Below are positions 7,086 to 15,412 of a DNA stretch of 32,883 nt, one piece after another (the first letter of the stretch is position 1; the number at the start of each line of letters is the position of its first letter). This stretch comes from Halorubrum vacuolatum (GTDB taxonomy: Archaea; Halobacteriota; Halobacteria; Halobacteriales; Haloferacaceae): the NCBI RefSeq assembly GCF_900188065.1, contig NZ_FZNQ01000025.1, forward strand, positions 1-32,883. Reading direction: 5' to 3'. The notes under the pieces are model-generated. The model was not told the DNA's origin. It did not search any database and was given only the letters and a program-made list of their open reading frames with translations. The position numbers and the translations under genes were made by a program.

Positions 7086-8192
7086 GTGGTCCGTGTGACC
7101 GGCGTCCTCGTCCCGGTGAACCCATCCCGGACGCTTTCGGACACGATCACATACGCCGCGCGTGAAGCGGCCGCGACGGACGGCGAACTCCACCTCGTCC
7201 GGACGGTGCCCGGCCACTACGTCACCGAGGCGCCACCGGCGGACGTGCTCGCCCAGTTGGAGGAGTCGGCCGAGGTCGCAAACGGGGAAATCGACGATTT
7301 GGTCGTGCACACCGCGGCGTTGGGCGCGGACGTCTACGTTTCCGGCCCCCGTGAGCACGCCGGGCTGATAATCGAGTACGCGGAGGATCACGACGTCGAC
7401 CGCGTCATCGTCGACCCGTCGTACTCGCTCGATGCGACCGCACCTGAACTCTACTCCATCGAACGAGTGTTCAGGGGGCTCCCGATCGCCTACGAACACG
7501 CGCTTGTCGAATCCTCGAGCCGAGTTCCCACCCGCGGGGAGTTCATTCGTGGCGGGGTTATCGGCGTCATCGCGTTCCTCTTTTATATCGCGCTCGGTGG
7601 GCCGACCTACCCGTTCGCGCTCGCGACCGGGGTGGTCACCGCGTTGATCGCTGCGATCCTGTTACGCAACGTCTCGTTCGAGTCGACGCCGGCTATCGGC
7701 TCGGCGCTGCGTATCGCCGCCCGGAGCGCCGTCTTCGTCCCGTTCCTGCTGTGGGAGATCACGAAGGCCAACGTCCAGTTCGCCTATGTCGTGCTCCACC
7801 CGTCGTTACCGATCGACCCGTATCTCGACGAGGTGGAGATGGCCGTCGGCAGCGGCCTCTCGGTCACCGCGGTCGCGAACGCGATCACCCTGACACCGGG
7901 GACGCTCACCGTCGACGCTGACGGGCATCATCTACTCGTCCACTCGCTCAACGGCGCGGCGCGCGAGGACTTACTTGATGGGCTTCACGAGGGAGCTGTC
8001 CGGAACCTATTTTATGGCTCCGACGCGGTGGAGCTTTCCGGCCCCGGCGAGCGTGGGGACTATCAGCCGATCGCCGGTCCAGCCGCCGTGACTGACGGCG
8101 GTGAGTCGATCGACGGCAGCGAGTTCCCACACGACGGCGAATCGATCGAAGACGACCTCGACAGTGACGCCGACACGGAGGTGCCTGAATGA
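7086..8192 (+). CDS. mnhE: Mrp antiporter subunit MnhE with N-terminal USP-like domain
   Basis: A 368-residue protein of three parts. Residues 1-140 resemble a universal-stress-protein fold (TGVLVPVNPSRTLSDTITYA at the start and VDRVIVDPSY near the end). Residues about 155-305 are the MnhE domain, with membrane helices (VIGVIAFLFYIALGG, FALATGVVTALIAAILL) and the conserved LLWEITKANVQFAYVVL and GTLTVDADGHHLLVHSL segments. The last 50 residues are an acidic tail. MnhE is an accessory subunit of the multi-gene Na+/H+ antiporter. The start is GTG, at 7086 or 7095. Its stop overlaps mnhF by four bases. The USP part might bind a nucleotide and regulate the complex, which is inference. Confidence 0.9.
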   Translation: MVRVTGVLVPVNPSRTLSDTITYAAREAAATDGELHLVRTVPGHYVTEAPPADVLAQLEESAEVANGEIDDLVVHTAALGADVYVSGPREHAGLIIEYAEDHDVDRVIVDPSYSLDATAPELYSIERVFRGLPIAYEHALVESSSRVPTRGEFIRGGVIGVIAFLFYIALGGPTYPFALATGVVTALIAAILLRNVSFESTPAIGSALRIAARSAVFVPFLLWEITKANVQFAYVVLHPSLPIDPYLDEVEMAVGSGLSVTAVANAITLTPGTLTVDADGHHLLVHSLNGAAREDLLDGLHEGAVRNLFYGSDAVELSGPGERGDYQPIAGPAAVTDGGESIDGSEFPHDGESIEDDLDSDADTEVPE

Positions 8193-8479
8193 CCGACCTC
8201 GCGAACACCGCGCTGCTTGCGGCGGCGGCGATCACTGTCCTTCTCGGGCTCGTCGTGCTCTATCGGGTGGTCGTCGGCCCAACCACACAGGATCGCGTCA
8301 TCGCGATCAACGTGGTCGGGACGACTATCGTGATGGTGCTCGCACTGTTATCAGCTGGGTTGGACCGCCCGGAGTACCTCGATATCGCCATCGTGTACGC
8401 GCTTCTCAACTTCGTGCTAGCCCTGGTCGTTGGCCGGGCCACCTATGACCCGGAGGGGGTGAGCTGGCGATGGTCCTGA
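8189..8479 (+). CDS. mnhF: Mrp antiporter subunit MnhF
   Basis: A 96-residue protein with three predicted membrane helices and the MnhF signature VVLYRVVVGPTTQDRVIAIN after the first helix, then TTIVMVLALL and YLDIAIVYALLNFV. Normal length. It is a small accessory subunit of the cation/proton antiporter. ATG overlaps the mnhE stop (ATGA), and its own stop lies ten bases inside mnhG, implying coupled translation. Confidence 0.93.
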   Translation: MTDLANTALLAAAAITVLLGLVVLYRVVVGPTTQDRVIAINVVGTTIVMVLALLSAGLDRPEYLDIAIVYALLNFVLALVVGRATYDPEGVSWRWS

Positions 8480-8805
8480 GCGGGCTCACGACGCCGCTCG
8501 TGGTCCTGTTCGCCGCCATCGGGGTGTTTTTCACCCTCGTTGCGGCGGTCGGGGTGCTCCGCCTGCCGGACGTCTACTCACGGTCACACGCCGCGACGAA
8601 GGCCGATACGCTCGGCGCGGGCTTCTCCATCGCCGCGGCCGCGCTCTACTTCGGGACGGCAGGGGAGATCTTCCGAGCCGCCGTGCTCATCCTGTTCGTC
8701 TACTACACCAACCCGACGGCGGCACACGCGATCACCCGCGCGGCCTACAGCCAAGGGATACCCGTGTGGACGACGGGCGATGACGCCCAGGAGGAAGGGC
8801 AATGA
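8470..8805 (+). CDS. mnhG: Mrp antiporter subunit MnhG
   Basis: A 111-residue protein with three predicted membrane helices. It carries the MnhG signature GVLRLPDVYSRSHAATKADT after the first helix, then LGAGFSIAAAALYF and a last helix ending FVYYTNPTAAHAI. The Pro-Asp-Val-Tyr-x-Arg-x-His-Ala-x-x-Lys run is typical of the family. The C-terminal roughly 20 residues are polar and acidic. It overlaps mnhF by ten bases and the next gene by four. Confidence 0.93.
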   Translation: MVLSGLTTPLVVLFAAIGVFFTLVAAVGVLRLPDVYSRSHAATKADTLGAGFSIAAAALYFGTAGEIFRAAVLILFVYYTNPTAAHAITRAAYSQGIPVWTTGDDAQEEGQ

Positions 8806-9377
8806 CGCCGCTTGAGATCGCATTAGTCGCGTTCGTCGTCATCGGCGCGCTCGTGCTTCCGATCACCCGGGATCTGGTGGGTGCCATCGTCACGTTTGCG
8901 GTGTTGACGCTCGGGACCGCCGTCATCTGGGTACTTCTCGCGGCACCCGACGTGGCGCTCATCGAGGCCGCGGTCGGTGCGGGCGTCATCTCCGTGCTGT
9001 TCGTCCTCACGGTGGTGAAGACGACAGGATTCGGTGAGACCGACGACGAGATCGATTCGGATCGTCGATTCCGCCCGATAAGCCTGCCGACACTCGCGCT
9101 CGTCGGCGCGCTCGCGGTACCGCTCGGATACGCGTTCCTCGCGCTTGACCCGGTTGGAGCGGCCGACGCGCCGGCGGTTTCGGGGACGTTCCCCACCGGC
9201 GAGCAAACACCGTATGACTTCTACGTCCAGGAGTCGCTCGAACAGACCGGCTTTCCGAACGCGGTGGTCGCCGTCCTCGTCGTCTATCGGGGGCTCGACA
9301 CGCTCGGTGAGCTGATCGTCGCGTTCGCCGCGGCGGTGAGCATTCTGATCGTCTTAGGACGGGAGGACCTGCTATGA
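8802..9377 (+). CDS. Mrp subunit with DUF4040, equivalent to the MnhA C-terminal part
   Basis: A 191-residue membrane protein. Residues 1-75 form the DUF4040/MbhD-like unit (DLVGAIVTFAVLTLGTAVIWVLLAAPDVALIEAAVGAG). Residues about 95-190 resemble the MbhE/MnhB-like part (QTPYDFYVQESLEQTGFPNAVVAVLVVYRGLDTLGELIVAFAA, where GLDTLGE is typical). In bacterial Mrp these segments are the tail of the large MnhA. Here they are a separate gene, which shows the split arrangement found in archaea. Four-base ATGA-type overlaps join it to mnhG and mnhB. Confidence 0.85.
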   Translation: MTPLEIALVAFVVIGALVLPITRDLVGAIVTFAVLTLGTAVIWVLLAAPDVALIEAAVGAGVISVLFVLTVVKTTGFGETDDEIDSDRRFRPISLPTLALVGALAVPLGYAFLALDPVGAADAPAVSGTFPTGEQTPYDFYVQESLEQTGFPNAVVAVLVVYRGLDTLGELIVAFAAAVSILIVLGREDLL

Positions 9378-9841
9378 GTGACAGCGAACCGGTTACACGC
9401 GAACCAAAGGGGGAATCCGACGTCTCGGAGAGCCCGGTCGTCAGAACCGCCTCACGGACCGTGACGCCGTTCGTCGTCGCCTTCGGCGTCTATCTCACCC
9501 TGTTCGGGACGAGCCTCCCGGGTGGGGCGTTCCAAGGCGGCGTGGTGATGGCCTCGGTGGTCGTCCTCGTCGCGATGGCGTTCGGATTCGCGCCCACACA
9601 GAAGTGGCTCGATGAGCGTGCACTCGCCGGGTTGTTCGTGCTCGGGGCCGCTATCTTCGGGGCGGTCGCGTTCGGCGCTGTCGCCCTCGGCGGGGACGTG
9701 CTGGAGCTGTTCGTCTTCCCGTTATCGGTCGAGAACATGGTCAAACTGGTCGAGGTCGCCATCGCCGCGCTCGTTGCCGGCGTCATCATCGGCCTGTACG
9801 TCTGGCTTGCGGACGGCATTCACGGAGGGAAATCCGCATGA
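9374..9841 (+). CDS. mnhB: Mrp antiporter subunit MnhB
   Basis: A 155-residue protein. About 30 polar N-terminal residues are followed by four predicted helices, with the MnhB signature FGVYLTLFGTSLPGGAFQGG and a VVLVAMAFGF helix. The GxxLPGGxFQGG turn is the family hallmark. The MnhB domain pairs with MnhC in the membrane core. Overlaps of four bases on both sides place it firmly in the operon. Confidence 0.93.
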   Translation: MSDSEPVTREPKGESDVSESPVVRTASRTVTPFVVAFGVYLTLFGTSLPGGAFQGGVVMASVVVLVAMAFGFAPTQKWLDERALAGLFVLGAAIFGAVAFGAVALGGDVLELFVFPLSVENMVKLVEVAIAALVAGVIIGLYVWLADGIHGGKSA

Positions 9842-10215
9842 TCGAAGCCTATCACTACTACTTCGCGTCGTTCACGCTCTTTCTGGTCGGCATGTACATG
9901 ATGATCGAGAACCCGAACCTGATCCGGAAGATAATCGGGCTCAACCTCTCGCAGGTGGCGGTCTACCTCATGTTGGTCACCGTCGGCTACGTCGACGGGG
10001 CCTCCCCACCGATCCTGAGCCCGGGGTTCGAGGAGCCACACGCCAATCCGCTGTTGCACGTGCTCGTGCTCACCGCCATTGTGGTCGGCGTCGCGCTCAC
10101 GGCGCTGGCGCTGGCGCTCACGATCCGACTCTATAAGGAGTTCGGCACGCTCGATACCCGCGAGATAGAGGCCGCCATCGCGGCAGACGAGACCGGGGGT
10201 GGGAGCGATGACTGA
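9838..10215 (+). CDS. mnhC: Mrp antiporter subunit MnhC (NuoK-like)
   Basis: A 125-residue, three-helix protein homologous to NuoK of complex I. It has FTLFLVGMYMMIENPNLIRK, then IIGLNLSQVAVYLML, then the loop with PHANPLLHVLVLTAIVVG, where the L-x-L-T-A-I-V-x-G helix is typical of MnhC. The acidic tail is common in haloarchaea. Its stop overlaps the next start by eight bases. Confidence 0.93.
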   Translation: MIEAYHYYFASFTLFLVGMYMMIENPNLIRKIIGLNLSQVAVYLMLVTVGYVDGASPPILSPGFEEPHANPLLHVLVLTAIVVGVALTALALALTIRLYKEFGTLDTREIEAAIAADETGGGSDD

Positions 10216-12019
10216 CGTTGCGCTCGCACAGGCGACCGCCGACATCCGTCCGGCGCTCGTGCTGCTCGTGCCGCTCGTGGGCATGGCGCTCATCTTCCTC
10301 TCGAAGGACCGTCCGAACGTCCGGGAGGCGTGGACGGTGCTCTCGTCGGTAGCGATGTTCGGGCTCGTCGCCAGTATGGTTCCCGGCGTGCTCGATGGCC
10401 GGGTGTACGAGGCGAACTTCGGCGAGTTCGTCCTCGGGATCGACCTGTTGATCCGGGCGGACTCGCTCGGGATGATCTTCGCGCTGGTCGCGAGCGGGCT
10501 CTACGTCGTGACCGGCCTCTACAGCATCGGCTATATGCGCGGACATCATGAGCCGTTCCAGACGCGATTTTTCGCGATGCTGCTCGTCAGCGTCGGCGCG
10601 GCGCTCGGCGTCGCGTTCGCGGCGAACGTCTTCGTGCTGCTCGTCTTCTATGAGATCCTGACGCTCGCGACCTACCCGCTCGTCGCACACGACGAGTCCA
10701 AGGAGGCGCGGACGTCGGGGTATAAATACCTCGCCTATGCGCTCTCGGGCGGCCTCGCGGTGTTCGGCGGGATGGTGATCGTCTTCGTCTATACGGGAAG
10801 CATCGAGTTCACCCGCGGCGGCATCGAGGGGCTCTCGACGTTCGCCGCCGAGGACCCGTGGATCGCCCGCGCCGCGTTCGCGTTGATGGCGGGCGGCTTC
10901 GCGGTGAAAGCCGGCGTGATGCCGGTTCACGCGTGGCTCCCGAGCGCGATGGTCGCGCCGACGCCCGTCTCCGGGCTGCTGCACGCGGTCGCGGTCGTCA
11001 AGGCCGGCGCGTTCGGCGTCTCCCGCACCGTGATCGACGTGTTCGGCCCCGAGACGGTCGCGGCGATCGGCATGGGCGTTCCGCTCGCGATCCTCGCGGG
11101 GACGACGATCATCGTCTCCAGCCTGTTCGCGTTGCGACAGGACAACCTCAAAGCACGGCTGGCGTACTCCACCATCGCCCAGCTCTCCTACATCGTGCTC
11201 GGGATGGCGCTGCTCGCGCCCGAGGCGCTCATGGGCGGGCTGCTTCACATCCCCGCACATGCGTTCGCGAAGCTCACGCTCTTCCTCTGTGCGGGCGCGC
11301 TGTACGTGCAGCTGGAGGTGAAGTATATCAGCGAGATGCCTGGGGTCGCCAGACGGATGCCCGTGACGATGACGGCGTTCGCGCTCGGGAGCTTCAGCAT
11401 GGCGGGGATCCCGATCCTCGCCGGCTTCGTCAGCAAGTGGCACCTCCTGTGGGGTGGCGTCGGCGGCGGAAACCTGCTCGTCGTCGCCGTGTTGGTGACC
11501 TCCGGCGCGCTCAACGTGGCGTACTTCTGGCCGATCATCTACACGGCCTTCTTCGAGACGGCCGACGAACATGGCGGAAAACCCGTTCTGTTGAGCGCGT
11601 TCGGCGGACGGGACGCCCCGGCGGTCGCCGACGAGATCCGACCCGATGGGGGTCGTGTCGGCGACAAGGATGAGGGGACGGATGAACCCGATCAGGCGGA
11701 CACCGACGACCATGAGGACCATGACGAACACGACGGACATCGACCGCAGGATGAAGGCGAAGATGGCGATGACCACGACGACCACGAGGAGAGCCACGAC
11801 GACCACGGACACGGCCACCATGTGGAGCTCCCCCCGGCGGACGGGTGGGAGCGACCCGTGGGGCGATTCCGTGAGACGACGCCGTTCATGCTCGTGCCGC
11901 TTATGACGACGGCGACGCTCATGGTGCTCTTCGGAACGATGCCCGATTACCTGATCTTCTTCGATCTGATCCGTGACGTCGTCGAGGCGTCCGGCGCCGA
12001 GGGGGTGGTCGGGCGATGA
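10208..12019 (+). CDS. MnhD-like antiporter subunit D1 with His/Asp-rich loop
   Basis: A 603-residue NuoL/M/N-fold subunit with about 14 helices. Conserved functional residues are present: the TM5 Glu in FYEILTLATYPLVAHDESK, the TM7 Lys in GGFAVKAGVMPVHAWLPSAM, and the TM8 Lys in LLHAVAVVKAGAFG. Residues about 497-540 form a loop with eleven His among many Asp/Glu (ADTDDHEDHDEHDGH, then SHDDHGHGHH), a likely metal-binding or pH-responsive insert before the last helix. ATG 10208 is chosen because it follows GGGAG and gives the usual overlap with mnhC; the alternative start at 10199 lies only nine bases upstream. It exchanges a cation against H+ with the other D-type subunits. Confidence 0.9.
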   Translation: MTDVALAQATADIRPALVLLVPLVGMALIFLSKDRPNVREAWTVLSSVAMFGLVASMVPGVLDGRVYEANFGEFVLGIDLLIRADSLGMIFALVASGLYVVTGLYSIGYMRGHHEPFQTRFFAMLLVSVGAALGVAFAANVFVLLVFYEILTLATYPLVAHDESKEARTSGYKYLAYALSGGLAVFGGMVIVFVYTGSIEFTRGGIEGLSTFAAEDPWIARAAFALMAGGFAVKAGVMPVHAWLPSAMVAPTPVSGLLHAVAVVKAGAFGVSRTVIDVFGPETVAAIGMGVPLAILAGTTIIVSSLFALRQDNLKARLAYSTIAQLSYIVLGMALLAPEALMGGLLHIPAHAFAKLTLFLCAGALYVQLEVKYISEMPGVARRMPVTMTAFALGSFSMAGIPILAGFVSKWHLLWGGVGGGNLLVVAVLVTSGALNVAYFWPIIYTAFFETADEHGGKPVLLSAFGGRDAPAVADEIRPDGGRVGDKDEGTDEPDQADTDDHEDHDEHDGHRPQDEGEDGDDHDDHEESHDDHGHGHHVELPPADGWERPVGRFRETTPFMLVPLMTTATLMVLFGTMPDYLIFFDLIRDVVEASGAEGVVGR

Positions 12020-13806
12020 ACGAACTGCTCGCGGTGCCGCCGGCGCTCCTTGCGGCAGCGGCGTTCGTGGCGACGCTCGTCCTTCCGCGACGTGAGGGCC
12101 ACGCGGCGGCCGTCGTGTTGCTCTCGGCGGTCGTCGGCTGGGCGATCCTCGTCCCCGAGGGGACGGGCCCGACGGCGACGTTCCTCGGGTTCGAGGTAAT
12201 CCTCTTACAGGTCGACCAGTTCACCCGCCTGATGGCGATCATCTTCGGCGCGTTCGGCGCATCCGCGGTCGCCTATGCCTACTTCGCCGGGGCCTCCTCG
12301 CGACACCTGCTGTGGGGGCTCGGCTACGTCACCGCTTCCTTATATACCGTGATGGTCGGCGACTGGCTCGCGCTCATCGTCGGCTGGGAGGCGATGGCGA
12401 TCACCGCCACGGTCTTCATCTGGTACTCGGGCGGTGCGGCCGTTCGAGCCGGCTACCGCTACGCGCTCGCACACGCCATCGGCGGCAGCCTGCTGCTCGG
12501 TGGGCTCGTGCTCTACCTCGTTTCGATCGGGCCGAGCGCGACGGCGCTGCACTTCGCGGAGACGAACGTCCACGGCTTCGAGATCGCCCTCGGCGGGATG
12601 TCGGTCTCGCTCGCCGCCCTGCTGGTCGGCGTCGGGATCGGGTTGAACGCCGCGATCATCGGCTTCCACAGCTGGCTGCCGGACACCTACCCGGCACCGC
12701 ACGTGGCGACGTCGGTCTTTTTGGCGTGTTACACGACCAAGACCGCCGTCTACGCCGCCTATCGCGCGTTCCCCGAGGGCAATCTCGTGCTCGCGTACAT
12801 GGGCGGCGCGATGGCCATCTACGGGGCCGCCTACGCGCTCGCCCAGAAGGACATGCGACGGCTACTCTCGTATCACATCCAGGGACAGGTCGGCTTCATG
12901 CTGGCCGGCATCGGGGTCGGCACCTCGCTCGCTATCGACGGCGCGTTCGCCCACCTGTTCAACCACATCCTGTACAAGGGACTGTTGTTCATGGCCGCCG
13001 GCATCATCATCATCAAGGTCGGCAAAGGGAGCCTCGACAAGTTCGGCGCGGCCGGCACCTCCGCGCCGATCGCGTTGGTGCTGTTCCTCGTCGGGGCGCT
13101 CTCCATTTCGGGCGTCCCCGGCTTCAACGGTTTCGTCAGCAAGGGACTGCTCACCGAGGCGGTGATCAGGGAGGGGCTGACCCCGCTCGAATGGATCCTC
13201 TATATCGGGAGCGTCGGGACGTTCGCGTCGTTCATCAAGTTCGGCTACTTCGCGTTCCTCGACGGCGACTCCTTCGAGATGCCCGATGCGGACCTCGGGC
13301 ATGCCGTGGTGGGCGGCGCGGTAGCCGCCTCCTGTGTGGCGCTCGGGCTGTTCTATCAGCCGCTGTACGCCATCCTGCCGTCCGGGGGTGGATACGATCC
13401 CTACACGACACAGAAGTTCATCCAGACCGCGGCGCTCGCGGGCGGGGGAGCCGCCGTCTTCTTCCTCGGGAAGCCGATCCTCGGTCGCCTTCACGGGGGT
13501 ATCGACGTGAACCGCGCCCACGACCCGATCGCCTTCTACGGCACTCGGGCGGTCTCCGGCGGCATCGGCGGCGTCTACAACGCCGTCGACCGGGGCGTCG
13601 TCTCGGGCGGCTGGTCGCTCGTCGCGGCGGCGGCGACGCCCTCGACGACGATCAAGGGCGCCTTGCCGGAATCGCTCCATGGACGATACGACGATCGCCT
13701 GCAGGCGATCCCCGGCAAGACCGGGGCGAAACTCGGCATCGGCTATACGATCTACGTCACCGCGGGCGTGTTGGCGCTCGTACTGGCCCTTGCGCTGTTC
13801 CTCTAA
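12016..13806 (+). CDS. mnhD: MnhD-like antiporter subunit D2
   Basis: A 596-residue, NuoL/M/N-type proton-conducting subunit. TM5 Glu is kept (LIVGWEAMAITATVFIWYSG). In TM7 the usual Lys is Asn (GIGLNAAIIGFHSWLPDTYP), while TM8 keeps Lys (ACYTTKTAVYAAYRAF). The remaining signature strands are present: QKDMRRLLSYHIQGQVGFML, FNHILYKGLLFMAAG and SISGVPGFNGFVSKGLLTEA. The C-terminal roughly 100 residues extend past the core, with a soluble stretch and a final helix. It starts inside the D1 stop with a four-base overlap. A divergent D subunit of this kind is normal in haloarchaeal Mrp operons. Confidence 0.9.
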   Translation: MNELLAVPPALLAAAAFVATLVLPRREGHAAAVVLLSAVVGWAILVPEGTGPTATFLGFEVILLQVDQFTRLMAIIFGAFGASAVAYAYFAGASSRHLLWGLGYVTASLYTVMVGDWLALIVGWEAMAITATVFIWYSGGAAVRAGYRYALAHAIGGSLLLGGLVLYLVSIGPSATALHFAETNVHGFEIALGGMSVSLAALLVGVGIGLNAAIIGFHSWLPDTYPAPHVATSVFLACYTTKTAVYAAYRAFPEGNLVLAYMGGAMAIYGAAYALAQKDMRRLLSYHIQGQVGFMLAGIGVGTSLAIDGAFAHLFNHILYKGLLFMAAGIIIIKVGKGSLDKFGAAGTSAPIALVLFLVGALSISGVPGFNGFVSKGLLTEAVIREGLTPLEWILYIGSVGTFASFIKFGYFAFLDGDSFEMPDADLGHAVVGGAVAASCVALGLFYQPLYAILPSGGGYDPYTTQKFIQTAALAGGGAAVFFLGKPILGRLHGGIDVNRAHDPIAFYGTRAVSGGIGGVYNAVDRGVVSGGWSLVAAAATPSTTIKGALPESLHGRYDDRLQAIPGKTGAKLGIGYTIYVTAGVLALVLALALFL

Positions 13807-13808
13807 CA

Positions 13809-13940
13809 ATGACGGGCATTATCTACTTCCAACGGACGGACGGACCGGGCGGAACGCTCCCGCCGACGGATAGCTGTGAACGCGACAACGTCACAGGTCG
13901 CTCCGACGGCGACGACGTACTGGGGGTGACCCGCCCATGA
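13809..13940 (+). CDS. 43-residue ORF inside the antiporter operon
   Basis: It sits two bases after the D2 stop and ends in an ATGA overlap with the D3 start at 13937, the same coupling that joins the other operon genes. The product, starting MTGIIYFQRTDGPG and ending DDVLGVTRP, is polar with one Cys and no membrane helix, and I recognise no family. Without it there would be a 130-base gap in an otherwise overlapping operon. It could be a real small accessory protein or simply a coupling ORF that keeps ribosomes on the message. Confidence 0.45.
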   Translation: MTGIIYFQRTDGPGGTLPPTDSCERDNVTGRSDGDDVLGVTRP

Positions 13941-15412
13941 GCGAGTTCGAGTGGCTCGTCGGCGCGGTCGTCCTCTTCCCGCTTTTGACATCGGTCCTGC
14001 CGGTGGCGGCCAGCCTGAAGTGGAAACAAGCGGGGTGGACGCTGGCGACGATCATCACGGCGTCGACGCTGGCGCTCGCTGTCGCCGTCGCACGGATCGT
14101 TCACGAACACGGAACGATCGAATATGTCATCGCCGGCATCGGCGAGCGCTCGTTCGGGATCGAGTTCTATGTCGACGAGTTCTCGATGCTCGTCGTGCTG
14201 CTCACGCTGCTCATCAGCCTCGGCGTCCTCGTGTACACCCGCGTCGGCGGCCCGCGTGGGAACTTCTTTTATGCGGGCTTCCTGCTGCTCGTCGGCGGGA
14301 TGCTCGGGGTCGTCTTTACCGGCGACGTGTTCAACCTCTACGTCTTCTTGGAGATCATGGCGATCTCCTCGTACGCGCTCGTCTCCTCCTCGAAATATCG
14401 CTGGTCGACGTACGCGGCGTTTAAATACCTCCTCGTCGGCACGGTCGGGGCGTCCTTTTATTTACTCGGCGTCGCGCTCATCTTCGCGGCGACGGGGACG
14501 CTCAACATGCAGGATCTGGCGATCCAGATCGGCGAGGCCGGCTACACCGATCCGGTCGTCATCACCGCCTTCGCGCTGATGGCCGTGGGGCTCGCCGTGA
14601 AGATCGCGTTGTTCCCGGTCCACACCTGGCTGGCGGACGCCCACGCCTCCGCGCCGGACGGGATCAGCGCGGTGATCTCCTCGCTCATGCCCGCGGTCGC
14701 GGTGTACGCGTTCGCCCGCATCCTGTTTACCGCGTTCACGCCGGAGTTCCTTGAGGCGAACCCCGTCATCGCGGAGATCCTGCTCGTCGGCGCGCTCGCA
14801 AGTCTGTTCGCCGCCAGCCTGTTCGCGCTGTTACAGGAGCATATCAAACTCGTGTTGGCGTACTCGACGGTCTCACAGTTCGGGCTGATCTTCATCGGCA
14901 TCGCCGTCGCCAACGAGACGGCGCTGTTCGGCTCGATGTTACAGATCTTCGGCCACGGTGTCGTGAAGGCCTCGCTGTTCATCCTGGCGGGCATGTTCGC
15001 GCTCCGGTTCGGCGGGATCCGAACCGTCGACGAGTATGCCGGGCTCGCAAAGCGCGCCCCGGTGATGGCGGGGATGTTCGCCGTCCTCGGGATCTCGATG
15101 ATCGGCCTCCCGCCGACCGTCGGCTTCGTCGGCAAGTGGTACATCGCGCTCGGCGCGTTCGAGGCTGGTCACGTACTCGTCGCTGGATTGGTACTCTTTT
15201 CGACTCTGCTCTCTGCGGGCTACATTCTGCCGTTCATCAACCGGATCTACTTCCATCCGTTCGCGGGCGAGGACGTGGACCCGGCGGCGATCACGAAGGG
15301 GATGCTCATCGCCGTCGGCATCGGGGCGGCCCTCGGGCTCACGCTCGGGTTCTTCTCGGCGGAGATTCAGGGGCTGATCGAGAGCGCCGTGACTGACCTG
15401 CTGCAGGGCTGA
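13937..15412 (+). CDS. mnhD: MnhD-like antiporter subunit D3
   Basis: A 491-residue NuoL/M/N-type subunit. It carries the TM5 Glu (FNLYVFLEIMAISSYALVSS), the TM7 Lys (GLAVKIALFPVHTWLADAHA) and the lipid-facing APDGISAVISSLMPAVAVYA helix, where the usual TM8 Lys is absent. HIKLVLAYSTVSQFG, FGHGVVKASLFILAG and IGLPPTVGFVGKWYIALGAF are further family hallmarks and suggest the MrpD branch. It is last in the operon, followed by a poly-T terminator. It completes a set of three antiporter-like subunits with D1 and D2. Confidence 0.92.
   Translation: MSEFEWLVGAVVLFPLLTSVLPVAASLKWKQAGWTLATIITASTLALAVAVARIVHEHGTIEYVIAGIGERSFGIEFYVDEFSMLVVLLTLLISLGVLVYTRVGGPRGNFFYAGFLLLVGGMLGVVFTGDVFNLYVFLEIMAISSYALVSSSKYRWSTYAAFKYLLVGTVGASFYLLGVALIFAATGTLNMQDLAIQIGEAGYTDPVVITAFALMAVGLAVKIALFPVHTWLADAHASAPDGISAVISSLMPAVAVYAFARILFTAFTPEFLEANPVIAEILLVGALASLFAASLFALLQEHIKLVLAYSTVSQFGLIFIGIAVANETALFGSMLQIFGHGVVKASLFILAGMFALRFGGIRTVDEYAGLAKRAPVMAGMFAVLGISMIGLPPTVGFVGKWYIALGAFEAGHVLVAGLVLFSTLLSAGYILPFINRIYFHPFAGEDVDPAAITKGMLIAVGIGAALGLTLGFFSAEIQGLIESAVTDLLQG

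Noticed and set aside
10118-11821. 567-codon minus-strand frame opposite antiporter genes C and D1
   Set aside because: It is an antisense shadow of a high-GC gene; the plus strand has clear Mrp domains and the minus product is Arg/His-rich low-complexity sequence with no family features.
12312-13940. 542-codon plus-strand frame overlapping D2
   Set aside because: Out-of-frame shadow of D2 with an Arg-rich product. Only its last 44 codons, after the D2 stop, are considered as a possible small gene.
7086-15412. Complex I (Nuo/Fpo) locus
   Set aside because: NuoL/M/N- and NuoK-like subunits are shared with Mrp, but MnhE, F, G and B are present and no NuoB, C, D, H or I is seen, so this is an Mrp antiporter.
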